A stretch of DNA of 64,000 nucleotides from Pantoea sp. Lij88 (GTDB lineage Bacteria; Pseudomonadota; Gammaproteobacteria; Enterobacterales; Enterobacteriaceae). The stretch is taken from NCBI RefSeq assembly GCF_030062155.1, contig NZ_CP118269.1:2666001-2730000 (forward strand), in the 5' to 3' direction. The notes below the pieces were generated by a model. The model searched no databases, was not told where the DNA came from, and saw only the letters and a program-made list of their open reading frames with translations. This document shows positions 13,096-24,527 of this stretch, in pieces (positions within the stretch are counted from its first letter, which is position 1; each line of letters opens with the position of its first letter). The translations under genes were made by a program, and so were the position numbers.

Positions 13096-13207
13096 TATTA
13101 TTGTCTCTCTTAATTCCTTCCCTTTACCTGCCACGCCCTGAAAACGCTCATTGTTCGGGGCATTTTTGAAGTGAGCTAACAGAGCCTGTGTTCTGATTCC
13201 TATCGAT

Positions 13208-13241
13208 ATGACGCATGTTGTCTGTCCACATCATGCGTCAT
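13208..13241 (-). other. 10-bp inverted repeat upstream of lrp
   Basis: ATGACGCATG / CATGCGTCAT separated by 14 bases, perfect. It lies 113 bases upstream of the lrp ATG, in the part expected to be the long lrp leader. There is no T run after it, so a plain terminator is unlikely; an RNA structure or a dimeric protein site both fit. Confidence 0.5.
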
Positions 13242-13277
13242 TATCCATATCAGGCTGCTTTTATTCGGCGTTAAGTG

Positions 13278-13304
13278 CAAAACAGGCGAGGAAAACCTGT
13301 TTTG
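13278..13304 (-). other. 9-bp inverted repeat upstream of lrp
   Basis: CAAAACAGG / CCTGTTTTG with a 9-base loop, perfect, 183 bases upstream of the lrp start. Together with the repeat at 13208-13241 it is the only structure seen in the 520-base lrp-trxB divergent spacer apart from the trxB promoter. Confidence 0.5.
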
Positions 13305-13546
13305 TTCCGATAAATGTTATTCGCTTCTGATAATGTTTTCGCAAAAGCGCAGGCGATTGTCAAAGTAAAATCACCAAATTCAGGACAAGATGCCAGACAG
13401 ACCGCTGGGTATCTGTTTTTAAATGAGTATTTTTCCACTTTTGCACCCGTTCAGCCCGAGTTTTGCCCCCTTTTGGCGCATTGGCCAGGCAAAAACGCCG
13501 CTCATCGTCTACGCCGTTTGCAGCTATCGTTAACAAAATTGGCTAA

Positions 13547-14581
<1,035 letters not shown>

Positions 14582-14611
14582 GTTGTTAACCCTCTGATCT
14601 CAAATGTTCTA

Positions 14612-14641
14612 GGCGACGGTTTTTCCGTCGCCTTTTTTATT
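14612..14641 (+). terminator. Terminator after trxB
   Basis: GGCGACGG-TTTTT-CCGTCGCC stem followed by TTTTTTATT, 30 bases after the trxB stop codon. Confidence 0.93.
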
Positions 14642-14724
14642 GCTCTCATGCTAGATTCTTGCGCCTGAAGAGATGGAAATGTCTTTCCATTTTCCCCCGT
14701 CATCGACATCTATCATGGTCACGC

Positions 14725-16494
14725 ATGGAAAAATCGCGGCAGCAGCATCTTACCCGCTGGCTTCGTCAGCAACGTCGTTTCGCCGGTCGCTGGTTGCGGC
14801 TTAACACGCTGCTGGGCATGGCGAGTGCCCTGCTGATCATTGCCCAGTCGGGTTTACTGGCCTCGCTGCTGCAGGCGCTGATCATTGACCAGCAGCCGCG
14901 TGAAACCCTGACGGTCAGCATCCTCCTGTTACTGCTCTGCTTTGTGCTCCGTGCCCTGATTAACTATGCCCGTGAACTGACCGGCTATCGTGCCGGGCAG
15001 GCTATCCGTCAGGCTTTACGTCAGCAGGTCTTAGATCGGTTATCTGCGCTGGGTCCGGCGTGGATTCAGGGAAAGCCAGCCGGAAGCTGGGCAACCCTGC
15101 TGCTGGAGCAGATCGAAGAGATGCAGGAATACTACGCCCGCTATCTGCCGCAGATGACCCTGGCGGTGCTGATCCCCTGCTGCATTCTGCTGACTATTTT
15201 CCCGCTGAACTGGACGGCAGGTCTGATCCTGCTTGCCACCGCGCCGTTGATACCGCTGTTTATGGCGCTGGTCGGAATGGGTGCGGCCGAGGCCAACCGC
15301 CGTAACTTCCTGGTGCTGGCCCGCCTGAGCGGTAACTTTCTTGACCGTCTGCGCGGCAGAGAGACGCTGCGGCTGTTTCATCGTGGTGAAGCAGAGCAGC
15401 AGGCCGTCGCCGCTACCACCACCGATTTTCGCCAGCGCACAATGGAAGTGCTGCGCTTAGCCTTTCTTTCCTCCGCCGTACTGGAGTTTTTTGCCTCGTT
15501 AGCCATTGCCGTGGTCGCCGTCTATTTTGGTTTCTCCTATCTGGGGGAATTGCATTTCGGTGCTTACGGCCAGAGCGTGACGCTGTTTGCCGGGTTCCTG
15601 GTGCTGATCCTCGCCCCGGAGTTTTTCCAGCCGCTGCGCGATCTCGGCGCGTTCTATCACGCCAAAGCTCAGGCGGTGGGCGGAGCCGATGCGCTTGAAG
15701 CCTTTATGCAGGCGACGCCCGACGCTGCAACGCAGGAAGGCCAGCTGTCTTTCACTGCCGATTGCGCCATCGCACTTGTCGCCGATGAGCTGTGCGTCTG
15801 CGCCCCCGATGGCCAGGTGCTGTGCGGCCCGCTCACCTTTACCATCGCCGCGGGTGAGCAGATTGCGCTGGTCGGTCAAAGCGGGGCCGGTAAAACGGCC
15901 CTGATGAATGCCCTGCTCGGTTTTCTGCCTTATCAGGGCTCGCTGATGGCGAATGGCGTTGAACTGCGTGATATACGGCGAAGTGACTGGCATCAGCAGC
16001 TGAGCTGGTCAGGACAGAACCCGCAGTTACCGGCCGCCACTTTGCGCGACAACATCCTGATGAATGCCCCCTGGGACGGCGAACGCTTTGCGGCGCTGCT
16101 GGAATCGTGTGGCATTAACGAATTTCTGCCGCGTCTGCCCCTGGGTATTGAGACCCAGCCTGGCGATGGCGGTAATCAGCTGTCGATAGGTCAGGCGCAG
16201 CGAATCGCGGTCGCACGCGCACTTTATAAATCCTCACATTTTTTGCTGCTCGATGAACCGGCAGCCAGTCTGGATGCACTCAGCGAACATCATGTGATGC
16301 TGGCGCTTAACGAGGCAGCAGCCCGGCAGACCACACTGATGATTACCCATCAGATTGATACGCTCAGTCGCTGGCAGACGCTCTGGGTGATGGACGCGGG
16401 TAAGCTGGTGCAACAGGGTAACTGGCAGCAGCTGTCGCAACAGCCGGGTGCTTTTAGTGAGATGCTGAAGCACCGTCAACAGGAGATCCGCTGA
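14725..16494 (+). CDS. cydD: Glutathione/L-cysteine ABC exporter subunit CydD
   Basis: CydD forms with CydC a heterodimeric inner-membrane ABC exporter that moves cysteine and glutathione to the periplasm and is needed for assembly of cytochrome bd. The 589-residue protein has a six-helix transmembrane half and a C-terminal ATPase with Walker A GQSGAGKT, signature LSIGQAQR and Walker B LLLDEPAA. The ATG at 14725 matches the E. coli start (MEKSRQQ..LTRWL) although its ribosome-binding site is poor; a TTG at 14659 in the same frame is less likely. Its stop codon shares one base with the ATG of cydC, so the two are translationally coupled. Confidence 0.97.
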   Translation: MEKSRQQHLTRWLRQQRRFAGRWLRLNTLLGMASALLIIAQSGLLASLLQALIIDQQPRETLTVSILLLLLCFVLRALINYARELTGYRAGQAIRQALRQQVLDRLSALGPAWIQGKPAGSWATLLLEQIEEMQEYYARYLPQMTLAVLIPCCILLTIFPLNWTAGLILLATAPLIPLFMALVGMGAAEANRRNFLVLARLSGNFLDRLRGRETLRLFHRGEAEQQAVAATTTDFRQRTMEVLRLAFLSSAVLEFFASLAIAVVAVYFGFSYLGELHFGAYGQSVTLFAGFLVLILAPEFFQPLRDLGAFYHAKAQAVGGADALEAFMQATPDAATQEGQLSFTADCAIALVADELCVCAPDGQVLCGPLTFTIAAGEQIALVGQSGAGKTALMNALLGFLPYQGSLMANGVELRDIRRSDWHQQLSWSGQNPQLPAATLRDNILMNAPWDGERFAALLESCGINEFLPRLPLGIETQPGDGGNQLSIGQAQRIAVARALYKSSHFLLLDEPAASLDALSEHHVMLALNEAAARQTTLMITHQIDTLSRWQTLWVMDAGKLVQQGNWQQLSQQPGAFSEMLKHRQQEIR

Positions 16495-18224
16495 TGTCCG
16501 CGTTACGTCCTTTTCTTCGTCTCTGGCTACGTCACCCGTTTCGTCTGGCGTTGGGCATCGTGCTGGCGATCGTTACGCTGCTGGCCAGCATCGGCCTGCT
16601 GACGCTCTCTGGCTGGTTCCTGGCCGCCTCGTCGGTGGCCGGTGTCGCCGGTCTCTATACCTTCAACTATATGCTGCCTGCGGCAGGCGTTCGTGGCGCA
16701 GCCATTATTCGCACCGCCGCACGCTACGCTGAACGGCTGGTCAGCCACGATGCGACGTTCAGGGTGCTTCAGCATCTGCGCGTCCACACCTTCAGCCGCC
16801 TGATGGCCCTTTCGCCGGGCCAGCTTTCGCGGTTCCGGCAGGCGGATCTGCTTAATCGCTTTGTGGCTGATGTTGATACGCTGGATCACCTCTATCTGCG
16901 CGTTATCTCGCCGCTGCTGGGCGCGTTTGTGGTTATTGTCGTGGTCACTGTCGGGATGAGTTTCATTGATGTACCGCTGGCACTGACGCTGGGCGGCATC
17001 ATGCTGTGTACACTGGCCCTGATGCCCGCGCTGTTTTATCGTCTGGGATCACCCGCCGGCGTCGCCATTGCACGGGGCCGTGCCCGCTGGCGCTTGCAGC
17101 TGATGCAGTGGCTGGCGGCTCAGGCCGAACTGACTTTGTATGGTGCATCGCAGAGCTGGCGTCATCAACTTGATCAGGATGAGGAGCGCTGGCAGCAGGC
17201 GCAGAGTCAGCAACAGCGTTTGCAGGCCGCCGCCCAAAGTCTGCTCCTGCTGACCAGCGGCGTTACGGTCACACTTCTGCTCTGGCTCAGTGCTGCCACT
17301 CTCAGCGAACAGCATCTACCCGGCTCGCTCATAGCGCTGGTGGTGTTTTGCGCCCTGGCCGCCTTCGAGGCGCTGGCACCGGTAGCCGGGGCCTTCCTGC
17401 CCATGTCGCAGGTGATAAACGCCGCTCAGCGGGTCAATGACATTATCGATCAGTCACCCGCGATCACCTTCCCGCCACATTCAGATGCCCGGCCTGGCCC
17501 TCTGGCGGTCGATATCGACCAGCTCGATTTCAGCTATCCCGATCGGCCGGATAAGGTGCTGAACCGCTGCACGCTTAAGGTGGCAGCCGGTGAACACATT
17601 GCCTTGCTGGGACCGACCGGATGCGGAAAGTCAACGCTGCTGGCGCTGTTAACCCGTGGCCGGGAGAGTCAGCACGGCGTGATTAATCTTAATGACCTGC
17701 CGATTACAGCCTGGTCTGAGCCAGCATTACGCCAGCGCATCAGCGTTGTGACTCAGCGCGTTCACCTCTTCAGCCAGAGCCTGCGCGATAACTTACTGCT
17801 GGCCTGCCCCGGTGCCAGCGATGAGCAGTTGACCCGCGCACTGAACGACGTTGGCCTGCAGCGTTTGCTTGAAAACCAGGAAGGATTAAACGCCTGGATG
17901 GGAGAAGGCGGTCGCCCGCTGTCAGGCGGCGAACTGCGTCGGCTGGCGCTGGCACGTGCATTACTGCATGACGGCGATCTCTGGCTGCTGGATGAACCCA
18001 CCGAAGGGCTCGATGCCACCACCGAGCAGCACATTCTTGCCCTGCTGCAGCGGCTGACCGCCGGAAAGACGATGATCATGGTCACCCATCGTCTCAGCGG
18101 TCTGGAGCAGATGGATCGCATCTGCGTGATGGATAATGGTGCCATTGTTGAACAGGGTAGCCATGCGGAATTAATCTCAAAAGCGGGTCGCTACTGGCGT
18201 TTCCGGCAGCGTATTGCGTTATAG
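16494..18224 (+). CDS. cydC: Glutathione/L-cysteine ABC exporter subunit CydC
   Basis: Partner of CydD in the cysteine/glutathione exporter. The 576-residue protein has the same fused layout: transmembrane domain (about residues 1-310), then an ATPase domain with Walker A GPTGCGKS, signature LSGGELRR and Walker B LLDEPTEG. The ATG overlaps the cydD stop codon by one base and AGGAG precedes it. Length is close to the E. coli protein (573). aat follows after 33 bases on the same strand and probably belongs to the same transcript. Confidence 0.97.
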   Translation: MSALRPFLRLWLRHPFRLALGIVLAIVTLLASIGLLTLSGWFLAASSVAGVAGLYTFNYMLPAAGVRGAAIIRTAARYAERLVSHDATFRVLQHLRVHTFSRLMALSPGQLSRFRQADLLNRFVADVDTLDHLYLRVISPLLGAFVVIVVVTVGMSFIDVPLALTLGGIMLCTLALMPALFYRLGSPAGVAIARGRARWRLQLMQWLAAQAELTLYGASQSWRHQLDQDEERWQQAQSQQQRLQAAAQSLLLLTSGVTVTLLLWLSAATLSEQHLPGSLIALVVFCALAAFEALAPVAGAFLPMSQVINAAQRVNDIIDQSPAITFPPHSDARPGPLAVDIDQLDFSYPDRPDKVLNRCTLKVAAGEHIALLGPTGCGKSTLLALLTRGRESQHGVINLNDLPITAWSEPALRQRISVVTQRVHLFSQSLRDNLLLACPGASDEQLTRALNDVGLQRLLENQEGLNAWMGEGGRPLSGGELRRLALARALLHDGDLWLLDEPTEGLDATTEQHILALLQRLTAGKTMIMVTHRLSGLEQMDRICVMDNGAIVEQGSHAELISKAGRYWRFRQRIAL

Positions 18225-18257
18225 TCTTAGCGAAATGCTGCTGGGTAACATAACGCA

Positions 18258-18950
18258 ATGAGACTGGTACAACTGTCACGGGAATCTCTGCAATTTCCCC
18301 CACCTGAAATGGCGCTGCGCGAGCCAAACGGCCTGCTGGCGATGGGCGGGGATCTCTCCCCTGCCCGATTGCTTAACGCCTATCAGCGCGGCATCTTTCC
18401 GTGGTTTTCGCCTGGCGATCCGATTCTCTGGTGGTCACCCGATCCCCGTGCCGTTCTGTTACCCGAGCAGTTTCATCTCAGCCGCAGCATGAAGCGTTTC
18501 CATAGCCGCTCGCCCTATCGGGTGACGATGAACGAATCGTTTGATGAGGTGATCGAGGGCTGCGCCACCGGTCGCGAGGAAGGTACATGGATCACCTTTG
18601 AAATGAAGCGCGCCTGGTTGCGATTGTATGAAATGGGCCACGCCCACTCCATTGAGGTGTGGGATGAGCATCAGCTGGTGGGTGGGATGTACGGGCTGGC
18701 GATGGGACAAATCTTCTGCGGCGAATCGATGTTCAGCCGTCAGCAGAATGCGTCTAAAACCGCACTTTGGGTGTTCTGCCAGCATTTCATCCGTCATCAG
18801 GGGCGTCTGGTGGATTGTCAGGTACTTAACCCGCATACCGCCTCTTTAGGTGCGCAGGAAATCCCGCGCGCGGACTATCTGCAATATGTACAAAGCCTTG
18901 CGAGCCAGCCGGTCAGCGATGGCTGCTGGCAGACACAAACGCTTTTTTAG
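18258..18950 (+). CDS. aat: Leucyl/phenylalanyl-tRNA-protein transferase
   Basis: Aat adds Leu or Phe from aminoacyl-tRNA to the N-terminus of proteins that begin with Arg or Lys, marking them for degradation by ClpAP through ClpS. The 230-residue protein contains the family blocks FPWF, WWSPDPR, GTWIT and [19 protein letters not shown]. The start at 18258 gives [10 protein letters not shown], as in relatives. Notably, clpS and clpA, which use its product signal, lie 1 kb downstream on the other strand; this neighbourhood is conserved in enterobacteria. Confidence 0.97.
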   Translation: MRLVQLSRESLQFPPPEMALREPNGLLAMGGDLSPARLLNAYQRGIFPWFSPGDPILWWSPDPRAVLLPEQFHLSRSMKRFHSRSPYRVTMNESFDEVIEGCATGREEGTWITFEMKRAWLRLYEMGHAHSIEVWDEHQLVGGMYGLAMGQIFCGESMFSRQQNASKTALWVFCQHFIRHQGRLVDCQVLNPHTASLGAQEIPRADYLQYVQSLASQPVSDGCWQTQTLF

Positions 18951-18988
18951 CCGCACAGAGATGTTTTGCACACACAAAGGCGCATAAG

Positions 18989-18997
18989 TGGTATAAT
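18989..18997 (+). promoter_or_regulatory. Extended -10 promoter upstream of infA
   Basis: TG-G-TATAAT, a perfect extended -10 element, lies about 300 bases before infA. No well-spaced -35 box is present (TTGCAC lies 20 bases upstream), which fits an extended -10 promoter. It is the likely distal infA promoter; the 345-base aat-infA spacer contains no gene that I can see. Confidence 0.6.
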
Positions 18998-19225
18998 AGT
19001 CGAGTTTGGTATGTCGTCCGCGCTTCGCAATAACGAGCCGGAATTGCCAGGCTGGGAATCTCAACGCACTCTCGGAACTGTTTTCAATCGTGCGCGTGTA
19101 ACCGGTTGATACAGATTCTTAGCCCGCTAATCCCCCGCAGACGTCACCATAAACACCCTAATTTTACCGGATGCGCGCAACTGACGTGCACCCCGGCAAA
19201 GCGTTGGCAAAATCGCCGACGGTTC

Positions 19226-19254
19226 TTTACATAAATCGTTGAATTGGGCATTAT
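19226..19254 (+). promoter_or_regulatory. Candidate proximal infA promoter
   Basis: TTTACA (19226-19231), a 17-base spacer and CATTAT (19249-19254), 41 bases upstream of the infA ATG. E. coli infA also has a distal and a proximal promoter. Confidence 0.5.
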
Positions 19255-19271
19255 CTTGCCGGTTCAACTGA

Positions 19272-19514
<243 letters not shown>

Positions 19515-19550
19515 TTTGCAGTAATCTCATCGCTCTGCATTTTTGAAGCG

Positions 19551-19585
19551 AAAAAAAAGGCCGGATTTTAATCCGGCCTTTTTCA
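19551..19585. terminator. Bidirectional terminator between infA and clpA
   Basis: AAAAAGGCCGGAT-TTTA-ATCCGGCCTTTTT: an 8-bp GC-rich stem bordered by A and T runs, between convergent infA and clpA. Confidence 0.95.
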
Positions 19586-19601
19586 CATCTGCAGCAATTG
19601 A

Positions 19602-21878
19602 TTAATGCACAGTGCCTTCGGTTTTGCGTTTTTCAGCACTCAGGAAGTGATAGGTCAGTTCACCCTTCTCACGATCCAGCGCCACTGACACCGAGCCGCC
19701 ATCCACCAGCGAACCAAACAGCAGTTCATTAGCTAATGGTTTCTTCAGGCTGTCCTGCACGGTGCGCGCCATCGGACGTGCGCCCATCGCTTTGTCATAG
19801 CCTTTCTCAGCCAGCCAGTCGCGCGCTTCATCACTGACTTCCAGCGACACGCCTTTCGCATCCAGCTGCGCCTGCAACTCGACAATAAACTTGTCGACCA
19901 CCTGATGGATCACCTCTGGTGACAGGTGACTGAACCAGATGATGTTGTCGAGACGGTTACGAAACTCTGGCGTAAAGATCTTTTTGATCTCTTCCATTGC
20001 ATCGGTGCTGTTGTCCTGATGAATCAGGCCAATCGACTTACGTTCAGTCTCACGCACACCGGCGTTGGTGGTCATCACCAGCACCACGTTGCGGAAGTCC
20101 GCTTTACGACCGTTGTTGTCGGTCAGCATGCCGTTGTCCATGACCTGCAGCAGCAGGTTGAAGACATCCGGGTGCGCTTTCTCAATCTCATCCAGCAACA
20201 CCACCGCATGAGGATGCTTGATCACCGCATCCGTCAGCAGGCCGCCCTGATCAAAACCAACGTAACCCGGAGGCGCACCAATCAGACGACTGACGGTGTG
20301 ACGCTCCATGTACTCGGACATATCGAAACGCAGCAGCTCAATGCCCAGCGCTTTCGCCAGCTGTACGGTAACTTCTGTTTTACCGACACCCGTTGGTCCG
20401 GCAAACAGGAAGGAACCGACCGGCTTGCGATCCTGACCCAGACCGGCGCGGCTCATTTTGATGGCTTCAGTCAGCACCTCAATGGCTTTGTCCTGTCCAA
20501 ACACCAGCATCTTCAGACGATCGCCCAGATTTCTCAGCGTATCGCGGTCGGTTGCTGACACGCTCTGCTCAGGAATACGGGCAATGCGGGCTACGACGGT
20601 TTCAATGTCAGAGACATTGATGGTTTTCTTGCGCTTGCTGGCCGGCATCAGGCGCGCACGCGCACCCGCTTCATCAATTACGTCGATAGCCTTGTCAGGC
20701 AGATGACGATCGTTGATATATTTCACCGCCAGTTCCACGGCTGCACGCACCGCTTTCGCGGTATAACGCACGTCATGATGCGCTTCGTACTTGGTTTTCA
20801 GGCCATTCAGGATCTGCACGGTCTCTTCAACAGAAGGTTCCGTAATATCGATCTTCTGGAAGCGACGCGCCAGAGCACGGTCTTTTTCGAAGATGTTGCT
20901 GAATTCCTGATAGGTCGTAGAACCCATCACGCGGATTCTGCCGCCAGAGAGCAGCGGTTTGATCAGGTTAGCCGCATCAACCTGGCCACCGGACGCGGCA
21001 CCCGCACCGATAATGGTATGGATCTCATCGATAAACAGAATGCTGTGTTCGTCTGACTCCAGCTGTTTCAGCAGCGCCTTGAAGCGTTTTTCAAAGTCAC
21101 CACGGTATTTGGTGCCCGCCAGCAGCGAACCGATATCCAGCGAGTAAATCGTGCAATCTTTCATGACTTCCGGAACATCGCCCTGCTCGATACGCCAGGC
21201 AAGACCTTCAGCAATAGCGGTTTTACCCACACCCGATTCACCCACCAGCAGCGGGTTGTTTTTACGACGACGGCACAGCACCTGAATGGTTCGTTCCAGC
21301 TCTTTATCGCGACCAATCAGTGGATCGATACCACCGACGCGAGCAAGCTGATTTAGATTGGTGGTGAAGTTTTCCATACGCTCCTCCCCGCCTGCTTGCT
21401 CTTCGTTAACCGGATTTTCAGCGCCTGGCGCCTGGCCCGGCTCGTCTTTGCGCGTACCGTGAGAGATGAAATTCACCACATCAAGGCGGCTGACTTCATG
21501 TTTGCGTAACAGATAAGCCGCCTGCGACTCCTGCTCGCTGAAGATGGCGACCAGCACATTCGCTCCGGTGACTTCGCTGCGACCGGATGACTGGACATGG
21601 AAAACCGCACGCTGCAGGACGCGCTGGAAGCTGAGCGTCGGTTGTGTATCGCGCTCCTCTTCGCTGGCGGGCAGCACCGGCGTGGTTTGTTCGATGAAGG
21701 CTTCGAGTTCCTGCCGCAGAGCCACAAGATCCACCGTACAGGCTTCCAGTGCCTCTCTGGCCGACGGGTTACTGAGCAACGCCAGTAACAGATGCTCGAC
21801 GGTCATAAACTCATGACGGTGCTCACGCGCTCTGGCGAAAGCCATATTTAAACTGAGTTCCAGTTCTTGATTGAGCAT
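19602..21878 (-). CDS. clpA: ATP-dependent Clp protease ATP-binding subunit ClpA
   Basis: ClpA is the hexameric AAA+ unfoldase that feeds substrates to ClpP. The 758-residue protein has the N-terminal Clp_N repeat domain that docks ClpS (residues 1-145), a first AAA module with Walker A GESGVGKT, a second with GPTGVGKT and DEIEKAHPD, and the IGL loop that docks ClpP (KSIGLIHQ). Length equals E. coli ClpA. It lies 52 bases downstream of clpS on the same strand, so adaptor and unfoldase are co-expressed. Confidence 0.99.
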   Translation of the reverse strand: MLNQELELSLNMAFARAREHRHEFMTVEHLLLALLSNPSAREALEACTVDLVALRQELEAFIEQTTPVLPASEEERDTQPTLSFQRVLQRAVFHVQSSGRSEVTGANVLVAIFSEQESQAAYLLRKHEVSRLDVVNFISHGTRKDEPGQAPGAENPVNEEQAGGEERMENFTTNLNQLARVGGIDPLIGRDKELERTIQVLCRRRKNNPLLVGESGVGKTAIAEGLAWRIEQGDVPEVMKDCTIYSLDIGSLLAGTKYRGDFEKRFKALLKQLESDEHSILFIDEIHTIIGAGAASGGQVDAANLIKPLLSGGRIRVMGSTTYQEFSNIFEKDRALARRFQKIDITEPSVEETVQILNGLKTKYEAHHDVRYTAKAVRAAVELAVKYINDRHLPDKAIDVIDEAGARARLMPASKRKKTINVSDIETVVARIARIPEQSVSATDRDTLRNLGDRLKMLVFGQDKAIEVLTEAIKMSRAGLGQDRKPVGSFLFAGPTGVGKTEVTVQLAKALGIELLRFDMSEYMERHTVSRLIGAPPGYVGFDQGGLLTDAVIKHPHAVVLLDEIEKAHPDVFNLLLQVMDNGMLTDNNGRKADFRNVVLVMTTNAGVRETERKSIGLIHQDNSTDAMEEIKKIFTPEFRNRLDNIIWFSHLSPEVIHQVVDKFIVELQAQLDAKGVSLEVSDEARDWLAEKGYDKAMGARPMARTVQDSLKKPLANELLFGSLVDGGSVSVALDREKGELTYHFLSAEKRKTEGTVH

Positions 21879-21930
21879 TAGGCACCTCCCCCAATTATCG
21901 CCCTTACCTGTTTCCTATATGGAGACGGGT

Positions 21931-22251
21931 TCAGGCTTTTTCCAGCGTACACAGCAACGGATGATGGTTTTCCCGCGCATAATTGTTCACCTGGGCCGCT
22001 TTTGTTTCGGCGACTTCTGCAGTAAATACACCACAGATCGCCTTGCCGTGATAGTGAACTTTCAACATCAGCTGCGTTGCACGTTCAACATCATAAGAAA
22101 AGAACTTTTGTACGACGTCAATAACAAATTCCATAGGTGTATAATCGTCATTATTCAGAATGACTTTATACATAGAAGGCGGCTTTAACCCTTCGCGTAC
22201 TTTGTCTTCGGCCAGATGTTCAAAGTTAAGCCAGTCGTTTGTGTTTGCCAT
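21931..22251 (-). CDS. clpS: ATP-dependent Clp protease adaptor ClpS
   Basis: ClpS binds N-end-rule substrates and delivers them to ClpAP. The 106-residue product keeps the recognition pocket segment [14 protein letters not shown] and the histidine-containing [18 protein letters not shown]. It starts with ATG at 22251 ([16 protein letters not shown]). It precedes clpA and diverges from cspD, the arrangement known from E. coli. Confidence 0.98.
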   Translation of the reverse strand: MANTNDWLNFEHLAEDKVREGLKPPSMYKVILNNDDYTPMEFVIDVVQKFFSYDVERATQLMLKVHYHGKAICGVFTAEVAETKAAQVNNYARENHHPLLCTLEKA

Positions 22252-22443
22252 AGTGTTCCGTTGAGATTTTGCTTTTAGCCTTATCGGGCTACATGTTGAG
22301 AGTTTAACATGCCTGTCAAGCTGCTGGCCGCTGCTGAAAATTTATTCAGAAATTCCCTTGCGCGACCTGCATCACAAAATTCGCAATAGCGTTAACTGCC
22401 TCAAATTTTGATGATTTTTTCCCCACCTGGCCCGGTGGTTTGC

Positions 22444-22471
22444 TTGACGCCAGCGGCGCTTTCTCTACATT
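22444..22471 (+). promoter_or_regulatory. Candidate cspD promoter
   Basis: TTGACG (22444-22449), 16-base spacer, TACATT (22466-22471), about 95 bases before the cspD ATG, which leaves a long untranslated leader as is usual for csp genes. Confidence 0.55.
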
Positions 22472-22566
22472 CTACCTGCACAGGCTGATTGAGTTTTAAT
22501 CAAATCCGACTCACAGCTTAAAAGACCTCACCTACTTATAAAATGTCTTGCGAGGGAAGTAAAAGC

Positions 22567-22788
22567 ATGGAGACGGGCACAGTTAAATGGTTCAATAATT
22601 CCAAAGGCTTTGGCTTTATCTGTCCGGTTGGCGGTGGCGAAGATATTTTTGCGCACTACTCCACTATTCAGATGGAAGGCTACCGGACGCTTAAGGCAGG
22701 CCAGCAGGTTCAGTTCGATGTCCATGAAGGTCCGAAAGGCAATCACGCCAGCCTCATCGTGCCGGTTGAGGTACAGGCCGTAGCCTGA
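22567..22788 (+). CDS. cspD: Cold shock-like protein CspD
   Basis: CspD is a stationary-phase member of the cold-shock family that binds single-stranded DNA and inhibits replication. The 73-residue protein carries both nucleic-acid-binding motifs, KGFGFI and DIFAHY. The ATG at 22567 has GAGGGAAG upstream and matches the family start; an ATG eight codons upstream in the same frame adds residues foreign to the family. It diverges from clpS and is followed by a terminator. In E. coli macAB follows; here ybjD follows directly. Confidence 0.96.
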   Translation: METGTVKWFNNSKGFGFICPVGGGEDIFAHYSTIQMEGYRTLKAGQQVQFDVHEGPKGNHASLIVPVEVQAVA

Positions 22789-22816
22789 CACTGAACCCAC
22801 CTCTGAACAGTGACCC

Positions 22817-22847
22817 AAAAATGCCAGCCAGTGCCGCTGGCATTTTC
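22817..22847 (+). terminator. Terminator after cspD
   Basis: AAAATGCCAGC-CAGTGCC-GCTGGCATTTT, an 8-bp stem (ATGCCAGC/GCTGGCAT) with flanking A and T runs; it lies between convergent cspD and ybjD. Confidence 0.88.
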
Positions 22848-22861
22848 ATGTCTGACAGGCC

Positions 22862-24499
22862 TCAGTCCGCCTGGCCCTGCGCAAGCCCAATCACCCGGGC
22901 AAACATCTGTCGCATCAACGGCGGGATGGCTTCCGGCCCGCGTTCCGCCGCCGATGTCGCCACAGCGATCGCCAGTTCTGGCTTGGAGCTCTGGTGAATC
23001 GCTTTGGTAATAATACGCCTGGAACTCATCGGGACGTTTAACGGCAGGTGCGCCATCTGATGATAAACATCCTGAAAACCGTGCTGATAGAGAAAATTCT
23101 CCATATCCAGCGCCGGTAACTGCGTCAGAAAACGCGGCTCAGGATCGCCCGGCTGTAACTGCGTGCGTGCCGTGCTGGCATATTTATTCCCCGCCTGATC
23201 GCCGTCAGTCAGCACATGCCAGGCGATACCCATGCGTCGGGCAAACTTCAGCAGTGGCTTCAAACCCGACTGAGCAAACTCAATCACTTTGACGCCTTCC
23301 GCCGCGAAGTTGTAACCGCACTGCTGCGCCAGCTCATTCATGATCCAGACTTCGGTTTCTCCCTCCACCAGCAGCCAGCAACGGGCGAACAGCGCCGCAG
23401 GCCGGTTGACGCGAATATGGAAGCCGATGCGACGACTCTCTTCGGCGCTCAGTCCCTCCGGACCGATGCGCCAGGCCGTCACGCGTGAGGGCCCACGCAC
23501 CAGACGACAGACGTTTTCCACCGGCACCTGTGACAGCAGCTCGGAAGAGTTGGTGGTGGCGATTTTTTGCAGCGGCAGCAGCTTCAGCAGGTTCCATGCG
23601 ACGGACAGCATAATCGGATGCAGGCGGGTTTCCGGATCTTCAATCAGCAGCAGCGGCCGGGCACCGGCGGCCAGCGGGACGTCGCCGCGTGCTTCGATCA
23701 ACAGAGTAAACATCTGCAGCAGAATCAGCTGACGACTGCGGGAGTCGGTTCCCGCTATCAGCTGATTGAGGTGATCCAGCGCCCGCCATCCCTGCTCCCC
23801 ATCGCGCGTCTGCGGGTCCCGTGACCGGGTCTCGCCCCCCGCGCCGGGCGGCTGCACCAGAAAGTAGTGCTGCATCAGTTGCTGCATGGTCTTCAGACCC
23901 TGTCGCAGTACCTCATCGCTGAGCTGCTGCGGATGATGCTCCAGATCGCGCGCCAGCGTCTCCATCCCCGCCAGCAGTTCCGGATGTGGCGGTGATACCG
24001 GCACACTGTTGCGCGTCCGCTTGCTGAAACGCGCATCGCGTAATCGCAACACCGGATAACGCTTCAGCAACAGGTCGATTGCCGCCGCGCAGTTCTGTTC
24101 AGGCAACAGCTGAGCATTTGCGTCAACAAAACGGCGACGGGTTTCTATGCCGCTGTCACGCCAGGTGGCACTGACGCTGTAATAAAGCCGACGCTGGCCC
24201 TCTGCATCACGCTGCCAGAAGGTCGAGAGCACCGCATCCGGGTCGCTGCCGTCATCACGAAAGTGGAACACCACCGAAAGTCGGCGCATCGGTTCGGTCA
24301 CATCGCCCGGCGTGAAATGGAAATCAGCCTGGGTAAAAACATAAGCCGGCTCATGGGGCGAAAGCAGCAGGCTCAGGGCATCCAGCAGGCTGGATTTGCC
24401 CCATGCATTCTCACCAATCAGCAGATTGGTCTGGGTTAAAGGGAGTGAGAGCTTATTGATGCCGCGGAAACCGCGAATGTCGATATGTTCCAGAATCAT
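22862..24499 (-). CDS. ybjD: OLD-family ATP-dependent endonuclease YbjD
   Basis: YbjD belongs to the overcoming-lysogenisation-defect nucleases: an ABC/SMC-type ATPase joined to a Toprim nuclease. The 545-residue protein begins with MILEHIDIRGFRGINKL and a Walker A GENAWGKSSLLDAL, has an ABC-like LLLIEDPETRLHP as Walker B, and a C-terminal Toprim domain marked by LVEGETE and DGDQAGNKY. Length is close to E. coli YbjD (552). The biological substrate is unknown; class 1 OLD proteins without UvrD partner are sometimes linked to phage defence, but here the gene lies in conserved backbone. Confidence 0.95.
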   Translation of the reverse strand: MILEHIDIRGFRGINKLSLPLTQTNLLIGENAWGKSSLLDALSLLLSPHEPAYVFTQADFHFTPGDVTEPMRRLSVVFHFRDDGSDPDAVLSTFWQRDAEGQRRLYYSVSATWRDSGIETRRRFVDANAQLLPEQNCAAAIDLLLKRYPVLRLRDARFSKRTRNSVPVSPPHPELLAGMETLARDLEHHPQQLSDEVLRQGLKTMQQLMQHYFLVQPPGAGGETRSRDPQTRDGEQGWRALDHLNQLIAGTDSRSRQLILLQMFTLLIEARGDVPLAAGARPLLLIEDPETRLHPIMLSVAWNLLKLLPLQKIATTNSSELLSQVPVENVCRLVRGPSRVTAWRIGPEGLSAEESRRIGFHIRVNRPAALFARCWLLVEGETEVWIMNELAQQCGYNFAAEGVKVIEFAQSGLKPLLKFARRMGIAWHVLTDGDQAGNKYASTARTQLQPGDPEPRFLTQLPALDMENFLYQHGFQDVYHQMAHLPLNVPMSSRRIITKAIHQSSKPELAIAVATSAAERGPEAIPPLMRQMFARVIGLAQGQAD

Positions 24500-24527
24500 A
24501 GGCGTCCATCCTCAGTTTATAAACAGC

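Noticed and set aside
18966..18997. Standard -35/-10 promoter pair TTGCAC and TATAAT before infA
   Set aside because: The spacing of 20 bases is too long for a normal pair; the extended -10 explanation fits better.
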